Shown piece by piece: positions 56,801-64,000 of a stretch of DNA of 64,000 nt (its first letter is position 1; each line of letters opens with the position of its first letter). A program made the translations under genes and the position numbers. The notes below the pieces were generated by a model. That model saw only the letters and a list, made by a program, of their open reading frames with translations. It did no database searches and was not told the DNA's origin. This DNA comes from Brachypterus glaber (Eukaryota; Arthropoda; Insecta; Coleoptera; Kateretidae): the NCBI GenBank assembly GCA_958510825.1, contig OY294052.1, positions 10,809,816-10,873,815 of the forward strand. Direction: 5' to 3'.

Positions 56801-59800
56801 TTGTCTAGTTGGTAAATTGTTTGTGCAAGTTGGGAAATTGTTTTTTTTTCGTGGGAAAATTGTGGGGTACCTAAAGCTTTTTTTTTCAGACGTGAGAACT
56901 TTTTTTTATATATCAAAATTTTTGCCAGGAGTAAAGCTTTTTTTTAGACGACAGTTGGAAAATTTAGTTTTATTAGTTGGTATTTTTTTTTTCACTTTCC
57001 CCCCTTCGATCCTAAACCTAAAGCGTTAAAATCTTTATCAAAAGTTTAAACTTTTAAAAAATTTTATGTGGATATGTCGGCGGATATTATAATATAATAT
57101 ATTATATAGATAATATAGGGGATTACTAAGGGGGGTTTGTGGGGTTGATTTGTTTAAAATGTGTAAACAAATCGAATAATTTAATTAAATTGAATCAACT
57201 TATTCATAATTACTTTTGTTTATAATTTACTTAAGCAAATTCCTGTTCATAATCTTAATGGTTACAGTAAGGACAACCACTGTAATAAACAGGCATTTTC
57301 ACTAATTATTCAAAGTACCTAAGTAATTAAATTTTATGTTTATGCATGGCAGTTAACTCAGTTTTAAAATTAATTGATTTATGTTAACATTTTATTGAAA
57401 CAGCTTAATAATTTTTTGTCTAGAAAATAAGCATGTTTTCTTATAGCTTGCATAAATTCTTCATATAAATAAACTGCCGGTAAAGTAGGTATGGAATAAA
57501 TATATTATTTTTTTTGCAATATCCCACTTAATAAAACAAATGTATTTTTTTATTTTTTTTTAGATGTTTTTTTATAAAAATAAGCTGAGTGTATATGTGT
57601 ACATGTACACAATGTGTAGGTATTGCTAGGGTGGACCTTATTTTTTTACTGTTTTAAATACATTCATGTGTATCTAAAAGATCTAAGGGTCTCAATTGGA
57701 CCCCTAAAATCGTTAAAATACGCAAAAATCGTTGAAAATGGACTGTACTTTTTGTATCAGTGGAAAATTTAAAAGCCTTGAATCTTAATTTTTTCCTTTT
57801 GTGTACAAAATTATGAGCCAAATTTCAAAATGATCAAAAGATTCTGTCAGGTGCCGAAAATCCGCCAAAGTTGCCCCTAAAACATTAAATTTGACGAATT
57901 TCCACCATAAATGTGAGAAACGCTAGAAAAGCATTTAAAAAATATGTGAATCTGGACTTAACTCTATTTTATTTAATGCGCATTAATAATTTAATATAAT
58001 TTGACAAAAAAAACTAGCCAAGCGCCAAATAAGAGGCTCTCGAAGAGGCCTTTTTGGGTGCTCTTATTTGGCGCTTAGCTCATTTTGTTTTTGTTAAATT
58101 ATTTTATATAATAATAAAAATAATTATTATTAATATACATTAAATAAAATTAAGTTAAGTCCAGATCAAGGTCCAGATTGACATATTTTTTAATTGCCTT
58201 TTTAGCTGAGAAATTTGTTAAATTTACTATTTTTGCGTAGTTTCATGATTTTAGGGGTCCACTTGGGACCCTTAGAGAAGTTTGATCACCCTCATATTTT
58301 CAGGATGTTCCAGATACAACAAAATGAAAATTTTAATACAATAAAAAATAAGGTCCACCCTAGTGTATTACACATTTAAATTATTACTTACCCTGTACCT
58401 GTTTAATACTGCTACATGCCACGGCCATTTGTATTTTTGGGACTCTGACCCACCAATAATTTTTAACATTCTAGCTTTCCTGTTTTGCATCCCACACATT
58501 TTCTTGTACTTTTTGGCCACATGTGTTTCATTTACACCATACTCATACCTTCTGTTATCTAGAACATATAGGGTGTTTTTAAGAAAATATGACAAAAAGT
58601 TCCTATAAACATATGACTAAAAATGCGTAGTAAGCATAGGCGTAACCAAATTTTGTTAAGCCCCCCCTCAAACCAAACTATAAAAGTAAAATTACGGATA
58701 TATTTTTTACATATACATATATGTATACCCCTATCTCATGTATTGGAACTGGTTACGCCTCTGGTCGTAAGAGAGCTAAGCCCCTTTTAAACATTTTTTA
58801 AACATATTTTTCTCTTTGTAGGTATTTATTATTTGTATTAAATAAATTTTATTCTTAAATTTCGTACATCTTAAGCATATCCAGAAGCTTGCATAAGAAC
58901 ATAAAACATAAGAATGCGATACCGTGATTGGCTGCACATCAAGCCAATCACGGCATCGCATTGTTATGTATTATGTTCTTATGCGAGGCTGTGGATATGC
59001 CCTTACCATTTGGAATCTTGTCATTTTTGTTCAGCAATTCCAGAACGTAATTTTCACAATTCGATCCATGATGGTAGCAAAATGCATTTTGAATTTGCTT
59101 CTGCTTTTTACATCGTCCCGGTTTTTTGCAAAATCGTATTCTGGAAGTTTTGCAGGACCTGGAACAGGAAGTCCAACTGTGCCATTTACTCCAGTGGTCG
59201 AATGGTCCTTGTTTTAGTAAAAAATTACTATCCTGCAAAAATCATAGATTGGTTTATTTATTTATTTATACAGGGACATTTTCAAAAGGTATTTTACACT
59301 ACAGTGCTAAGTTATATAAATAACCTTGTGCAAATCTTGTTTTATCCACGGCCGTGATTAATGGGCCTATTAATCACGTCTCTGTAAAAATAAACCGTTT
59401 AAAATTTAAAACGACCGTGAATAAAGTATAAAATTCTACTCGCGTATAATAGCTATTAATCATTCGGGTGATTAGGTCACTCGCCTTTAGGATCGTGTGC
59501 CAAAATTCACCCTCATTGGTTAATAGCAATTATTATACGCTTATTGAATTATATACTATTTCGATTTTAATTTGTATACAGTAAGTGTAAATGAGATCTC
59601 CCCATAGGACTGTTATAGAGTAAGGATATGAAGATAGTCAATCTATCTTTAAACAGTTACAGTCTGCAATGAAAAAAATCATTTTTTCCAGCCTTTTGAC
59701 TATTTTGTGTATAATTTTTAAGTACCTTGTGGGTATTTATAGTTTTACAAGGTAGGTATTACATATAAAAAATAATTAATACCGCTTATAAATAACTAAC

Positions 59801-60597
59801 AATAGAGTAAATGCGTGAAATAGAATTAACATATAAAAATGTTATTAGGTAATTTTTATTGTTAAATTATATATAAATAATTAATAATTATGTTTATCAG
59901 ATATTAATGAATCGTTTTTTAATTACTTATACACGGTGCCTGTTTTTCGACCTCAAGCATGGGTATCTCGGTTACTATAAGAGATACCAGATCGGTTAAA
60001 TAAGAAAAAAGTATAAACCAATCTAATGACTTTAATGACTTTACTTTTAAAGTAAATAAAGGCTGAATATATTTTCTCAATCATCGTACAGAGTTGACTC
60101 CCGGTACTGACGAGGGCAAGCAGCCGGAAACTGTGCAGTCTACCACTATCAATCTGTGCGATGACTGAAAAATAGATTGATGGAATATTTTAAAAAAAAA
60201 TTACCTTATTTAAATGCACCAGTCTAAAATCCTGCTTGCGTTTCAATTTTCTTTTGCACCGTTTTTTATTGCAAGTCCTTTCCTCGTACAGTCTAGAGTC
60301 GAAACAATGCGGAGCTATGCATTTTTTCATTCGTCTTTCGATACAGTCCACGCATCTTGACCACGAAGACCATTTCGAATACGAACTAATGGTTTGGTTC
60401 TTGGAACCCGAAACCCTGTTCTTATGTAAATTTAATTCTTTTTTATTTTTATGATCTTTACGAATTTCTTCGGTTTTAAAAGTCGTCAATTTTTCTCCTC
60501 GTTTTGGACTTTTCTTGTGATTTTTGTTTTCTATATTTAGTTCATTTATGGATTTTATATTTGATTTTATTAGATCACTATGCTTTTCTTGGGGAAT
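50811..60597 (-). CDS. Secreted serine protease with two thrombospondin type-1 repeats (5' exon missing)
   Basis: Minus-strand exons: 60205-60597, 59007-59232, 58392-58558, 54075-54416, 50811-51101; AG/GT borders, all in phase, 472 codons before the stop. Order of parts: a Lys-rich linker; TSP1 repeat one (YSKWSSWSRC...C, exon 1); TSP1 repeat two (WSKWHSWTSCSRSC, exon 2); an activation site RMLK|IIGGSE and WPWHVAV (exon 3); catalytic His in TASHC and Asp in DNDIALL (exon 4); catalytic Ser in DTCAGDSGGG (exon 5), with Asp at the S1-pocket position, predicting cleavage after Lys/Arg. WSxW motifs suggest C-mannosylation, hence secretion. The cleavage site after Lys means activation by a trypsin-like enzyme or itself. 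No start or signal peptide precedes exon 1 in frame, so at least one exon is unseen. The likely role is an extracellular cascade (immunity, matrix or development); I cannot name the orthologue. Confidence 0.92.
51234..51959. repeat. Foldback, ACCGAGTGTCCCAACTC family, copy 1
   Basis: Ends GTGTCCCAACTCTATTTACC and GTAAATAGAGTTGGGACACC are inverted, and the arms pair over almost the full length. It lies in the last protease intron. A second copy is at 62,914-63,634; a diverged core is nested at 14,390-14,940. Confidence 0.9.
52205..53040. repeat. Diverged tandem duplication, about 440 bp unit
   Basis: The block from AACCAATCAAATTTCAAG through AATTGACCAATCCTGTTAA and GAAATAATCTTAAAATATA occurs at about 52,230-52,620 and again at 52,670-53,040 in the same order, with substitutions and indels. 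Non-coding, in the last protease intron. Confidence 0.7.
53041..53747. other. Protease intron, no distinct feature
   Basis: AT-rich; a 103-codon minus frame near 53,268-53,579 has biased Lys/Phe composition and no domain. Near 53,151 a short ACGAAGACGTCGAAATAC block stands alone. Confidence 0.4.
53748..54002. repeat. Dispersed repeat (9,050 family), near-complete copy
   Basis: Reverse complement of 9,120-9,375, from ATCCAATACATACAGATAAT to GATATTGCCCTCTCGG, with few changes. It ends 70 bp from protease exon 4. Confidence 0.85.
54548..56405. repeat. 1,858-bp tandem duplication, copy A
   Basis: Every line I compared with 56,406-58,263 is the same, at a constant offset of 1,858. It starts inside a CATGA-rich palindromic patch (54,480-54,600) and ends inside a MITE (GGGGTCCACTT), with only 1-3 bases of shared sequence at the junction. 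It contains the left part of the MITE starting at 55,768, cut off by the junction. Confidence 0.95.
56406..58263. repeat. 1,858-bp tandem duplication, copy B
   Basis: Second copy. At its right edge sequence continues into the intact end of the MITE, so this copy shows the ancestral right border, while the left border of copy A is the ancestral left one. Confidence 0.95.
57626..58363. repeat. MITE with GGGTGGACCTTATTTTTT termini (complete copy)
   Basis: CTAGGGTGGACCTTATTTTT at the left is mirrored by AAAAATAAGGTCCACCCTAG at the right, with TA at both borders, and subterminal CCCTTAGA and AGATCTAAGGG blocks pair. An inner hairpin (AGCGCCAAATAAGAG against CTCTTATTTGGCGCT) sits in the centre. 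The truncated duplicate is 55,768-56,405. It ends about 30 bp from the protease exon 3 donor. Confidence 0.85.
58566..58800. repeat. One-ended foldback fragment abutting protease exon 3, with nested hairpin
   Basis: ATATAGGGTGTTTTTAAG starts 8 bp upstream (transcript sense) of the exon 3 boundary. It shares GACAAAAAGTTCCTATAAAC with the 25,873 element. A hairpin with AGGCGTAACCA and TGGTTACGCCT arms (about 58,636-58,763) is inserted in it. Confidence 0.7.
58875..59000. repeat. 126-nt near-perfect hairpin next to a 5' splice site
   Basis: Arms GCATATCCAGAAGCTTGCAT and ATGCGAGGCTGTGGATATGC continue inward through GCGATACCGTGATTGGCT and its complement around a 7-nt loop. It occupies the start of the intron after protease exon 2, whose donor GTAAGG is at 59,006-59,001. 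Long frames across it on both strands are an artefact of the palindrome. Confidence 0.85.
59435..59560. repeat. Dispersed repeat TACTCGCGTATAATAGCT, copy 2
   Basis: See 21,215-21,360; same orientation, with better-preserved inverted ends (CGCGTATAATAGCTATTAAT and TTAATAGCAATTATTATACG). Confidence 0.65.
59576..59606. repeat. Solitary end of the heat-shock-promoter element family
   Basis: ATACAGTAAGTGTAAATGAG then ATCTCCCCATA matches the TIR of 34,826-35,354. The internal promoter part is not present here. Confidence 0.5.
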
Positions 60598-61092
60598 CTG
60601 CAACAAAATAATACAATAATTAATAAATGACGTATATTCTAAATCATATAACTATACCCTACGTGTAAATAATTACTGGAAATAGGCGTGAACTCGTTTA
60701 ATCTCTAAGTATATGGTAAAGCGAGACTGAGTTGTACAAATACATCATGTTCGATGCATACTTAGAACTATGCGACTCAGACTCTCAACGTTTAGTCATT
60801 CAATACACACAGGGTATATTAATTTTTTTTTACAAAGTAAATAAAATTTAATATGCCCTTATGCTGTAATGTCATAAAGAGTAAAAAATAAGTAGTAAAA
60901 AATGCTTACGTGCCAAAATGAACTGGATAAAAATATAAAATATTCGTTTAGTGCACATTCTTTATCCAGATGTTACTCAGAATAAAATTTTATATTTTTG
61001 CTTTGTTTAATTAAAAACGTACAATTTACTCAAGTTCAATGAATTTTTAACAAACAGATAACTCGACTTTATGAACGGATTCGAAACAAGCG
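60598..61092 (-). other. 5' flank or intron of the protease gene
   Basis: A possible signal-peptide exon lies at 60,910-60,958: MCTKRIFYIFIQFILA followed by a GTAAGC donor. Its phase (1) does not fit exon 60,205-60,597 (phase 0), so a further small exon would be needed. Otherwise no exon seen. Confidence 0.25.
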
Positions 61093-61300
61093 AATATAGT
61101 CGCTGACAGAGTTATAAGAGATTTTGTTTTAACAGCGATTATTTTTATCTGGCACGTATCAAACTGTTCGTCCAATCGGGACGTTGCATAATTTTAGACT
61201 CATTTAAACCAATGTATTTTTATCCAGGCTACGTAGACTGATTCTAGCCAGTTAACGTTCGACCCCATCCAATCATATTTCACAAAAGATTTAGCCACAA
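61093..61300. repeat. Dispersed repeat, copy 2 of 2
   Basis: Matches 23,391-23,600 in the same orientation (TAGTCGCTGACAGAGTTATA to CACAAAAGATTTAGCCACA). Confidence 0.8.
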
Positions 61301-62721
61301 CCACAAGGAATTTATAGCAATAAATATTTACTGGACTGGCTTTAATTTGTTTTATTTATGTTCTGTGGATCGAGCTAGATAAGATAAATACTTATTTAAT
61401 ATAATAACCAGCTGAACAGTTGCCAGCACCTTATCAAAATATCGACACTATAGTGCCTATAGGCACTAATTTGAAACGTTATGAAAAGGACAGTTATGTG
61501 ATCATGTGAATAGGCAACCATTAATACACCTGCATAATTTATTAAAGTTTGAAAGTCTGTATCTGCAAAACGTTATATTCTAGCAAAAACTGTATATAGC
61601 ATTTTTTATAGGGCTTAAAAACAGCTTTCATTTAGAATATAATTTTTTGAAATCGGTTTATAAATAAGTGAGATATGCTAAAGAAACGTTTAACTGCTTT
61701 AAACGTCAATATCTCAAAAACAATGCATTTTAGAAAAAAATTGTTTATAATATTTTTTGACTAATTTAAAATTACCTTTCATATAAGTGAATTAATAAAA
61801 TACAATAATAATTGCCTTAATTATAAACAAAAAACGCTAAAAATAGGAGTTTTACCCCATTCTTACCCCCTTACCCCCAATCGTTTACCCCCAAAATCTA
61901 ATCAGCTCTTCGAAATACGACAAGAAACAATATGCAAAAAACCGCTTGTCGATATCTTATTTAGAAATGGAGTTTAGAGATGCTATTTTTTTTTACTGAT
62001 TTCGACTCAGAAAGGTCTAAAACGTCGAAAAATGTGAAAAAACATGTTAAAAGATTTTGACTTTTCTCTGCAAAGATTTCAATACATCGGCACTCTTAGT
62101 AGCACTAAGTGCCAATGTAAAATTTAATTACGTCCCTGTCTCACATTAATCTATTTTAAATGTAAACATTCTACTATAAATGTGACACGGACTATACTAG
62201 TATTAGAATCATTTAGAAGATAAGAGATTGGTTCTTTCTGAAGAAATGTTACTCATTTTCTCGCAAAAATGAACCTCTGGGATTTCACTGTGATGGGGTT
62301 TTATAATATCCAGAACTTCCTTCTTAAGAAATTTTTTTTGGGGACACCCTGTATGAAGGTAAATCTTTTATAATTTTTTTTTTGATGTTGTGATTGATGC
62401 ATTCCTATAACAATCAATAGTTATTCAACCATTTTTAGTTGTCACTGAAAAATGCTTTGTTGATTATGGTTTGTAGGCATATTTTAAGAATGTATTAACA
62501 CCTCATAATAAGATCCTCGTTAGATAAATGACTATACTTGTAATTGTGGGAACCCGTTGGAATTTAGGTTGGAATTTCTTTCATGGATAAATATTATTTA
62601 TTTAGGAACCTTGATGAAGTTACAAAAAAACCGAGCAAACTGTTGTCAATCTTTTTATGACCGCAGCATAAATTTTGAGTCTTTATTATGAAAATCATAT
62701 TTTCACGTTTAATTTTAATTA
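61301..62721. other. Intergenic, no gene seen
   Basis: AT-rich. It contains small inverted motifs around TAGTGCCTATAGGCACTA (61,450) and AGTAGCACTAAGTGCC (62,097), and a lone GGGGACACCCTGTATG terminus near 62,340. Confidence 0.4.
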
Positions 62722-62912
62722 TACCGTGCAGTCCAAAAGTCACCCCCTTAATTTTTAGACGAGTTTAGATATCGACTTCAAATTTGGAGCACTTAAATAA
62801 GACATCCTAGTAAAACTAAAATTTTACAGTTTAAAAATGGTCGCAGAACCCATGATATAATTTTACAGGTATATAGTGAGTCCATCGGACAATGTTAAAT
62901 TTTTGGGTGTGT
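62722..62912. repeat. One end of the 12,824 element family
   Basis: GCAGTCCAAAAGTCACCCCC and GACGAGTTTAGATATCGACT match the terminus of the element in nudC intron 3. The rest is missing or replaced by the next element. Confidence 0.65.
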
Positions 62913-62913
62913 A

Positions 62914-63634
62914 TACCGGGTGTCCCAACTCTATTTACCCAGCGATTTTCTCGAAAACTAAAAGAGATAATCAAGTTCTGCGAAAACCATCTTAAATTAA
63001 ATAACATAAACTATCTTTTAGCATATATTTGATACTTTCAGCTCTTAAAATATGGGCAGGGGGGCATGGGGGGGAGTTTTTTTTTTAATGGAAAGGGGGG
63101 TCGTGTGATACATCACATAAAATTCTCTATTGGACTGTATATTTTTTAATTTTTCAAACAATTTTTTTAAGGTTTTGATTCTTTAATTTTTTGTACCAGA
63201 AATGCGATTCTTTAAGTTTTTTTTTTGTAAATTTTTATTTATGTCAATTAAAATTAGTTTAAAAGTATAATTTACTTTTTTTCATCATGAAATTAGTAAC
63301 TTTTAAAAAATTGTTTGATTTTTTTAGAGTAATTTTGACAAAAATACCCATTTTCAACCCTATTTTAAACCCAAAAAAAAATTTTAAAAATTAAAAAATT
63401 TCTAGTTAAATGGAGAATTTAATAAGCTTTAAAATGATGTATCACACGACCCCCCTTTACATTAAAAAAAATGTCCCCCGATGCCCCCCTGCCCACATTT
63501 TAAGAGCTGAAAGTATCAAATATATGCTAAAAGATAGTTTAAGTTGTCTTATTTAAGATGGTTTTCGCAGAATTTGATTATCTCTTTAAGTTTTCGAGAA
63601 AATCGTTGGGTAAATAGAGTTGGGACACCCGGTA
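62914..63634. repeat. Foldback, ACCGGGTGTCCCAACTC family, copy 2
   Basis: Ends TACCGGGTGTCCCAACTCTA and TAGAGTTGGGACACCCGGTA are inverted with pairing over the whole 720 bp; a sister of 51,234-51,959. Confidence 0.9.
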
Positions 63635-63664
63635 TGGACCCTAGTTTTAACTGGTTTGCGCAAA

Positions 63665-63950
63665 TTGATTAGATAGATAGCAACGAACTAATAACTCTTC
63701 TTTCTATAATAGGAATTTCATTTGTATAAACTGAAAAAAAAAAAAAACGTAGCCAACATATACATTTGTCTATCTTACTCGCACAGCTTGGTTCTAACAG
63801 AGACAACAATAACAGTTACTGGTAATTGTTATTGTTCAAGCCTGAATATACCTACTATTTGTTTACAAACAAACCGAGATGTTGGCGATACTTTATATTA
63901 ACGGTATGCGTATTCTAGATAGAAGAGTTGTTAGTTCGTTGATAGATAGA
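63665..63950. repeat. Small inverted-repeat element
   Basis: AGATAGATAGCAACGAACTA at the left is mirrored by TAGTTCGTTGATAGATAGAT at the right, and AACTCTTC pairs with GAAGAGTT. No coding. Confidence 0.6.
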
Positions 63951-64000
63951 TGCCTCCTCTTTCTAGAAAATAATATAGATACATTTCAAAAAAATTGTGA

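Noticed and set aside
54822..57029. Two identical pairs of 70-78 codon frames
   Set aside because: They repeat only because the 1,858-bp segment is duplicated; the protein text is low-complexity.
58914..59357. 147-codon plus-strand frame with a mirror frame on the minus strand
   Set aside because: The similar text on both strands comes from the perfect hairpin at 58,875-59,000, and the rest is antisense to a TSP1 exon.
60910..60958. Signal-peptide exon for the protease (MCTKRIFYIFIQFILA)
   Set aside because: Attractive sequence and donor, but its phase does not match exon 60,205-60,597; joining them directly gives an early stop.

Overview
This window is nuclear DNA of an insect. It is AT-rich, its introns are swollen by transposable elements, the splice sites are GT-AG, and the proteins are clearly animal (DCAF1, NudC, an EHD ATPase, a thrombospondin-repeat serine protease). 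The repeat load and protein style fit a beetle or another holometabolous insect with a large genome; that placement is inference. There is no CRISPR array, rRNA or convincing free-standing tRNA gene.

Layout. 1-4.1 kb is foldback repeats. At 4.1-5.4 kb is an intronless EHD-type dynamin-like ATPase whose C-terminal EH domain is missing, a probable retrocopy. At 7.1-8.6 kb are two spliced exons of a small single-pass membrane protein I do not recognise, with a tRNA-derived SINE in the intron. From 12.6 to 19.0 kb on the minus strand are the first four coding exons of nudC; the exons for the rest of its CS/p23 domain and C-terminus are not visible. nudC diverges from DCAF1 across about 550 bp (19,030-19,577), a probable bidirectional promoter.

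DCAF1 (substrate receptor of the CUL4-DDB1 ubiquitin ligase; mahjong/VprBP) fills 19.6-42.5 kb as 22 coding exons. Splicing them by hand gives 4,284 nt with every junction in phase, 1,427 residues. Its introns are packed with foldback elements and MITEs, a dead Tc1/mariner copy, a TIR-bounded element carrying two tandem heat-shock-like core promoters (34.8-35.35 kb), and near-perfect hairpins.

42.5-50.7 kb has no host gene: a 110-bp tandem-repeat element, a transposon rearranged into a head-to-head copy of its own transposase start, a LINE 3' fragment and two SINEs. 50.8-60.6 kb on the minus strand is a secreted multi-domain protein: two thrombospondin type-1 repeats, an activation site and a trypsin-like S1 domain with intact H-D-S triad. 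Five exons join in phase to 472 codons; the signal-peptide exon was not found with certainty. One of its introns holds a 1,858-bp tandem duplication with no difference that I could see, and another starts with a 126-nt hairpin six bases inside the 5' splice site. 60.6-64 kb is repeats only.

The host genes are unrelated (ubiquitin ligation, dynein/chaperone, membrane trafficking, extracellular proteolysis). The unifying theme is a set of inverted-repeat families that share termini and subterminal motifs, some of which directly abut exons and supply splice-acceptor or 3' UTR sequence.
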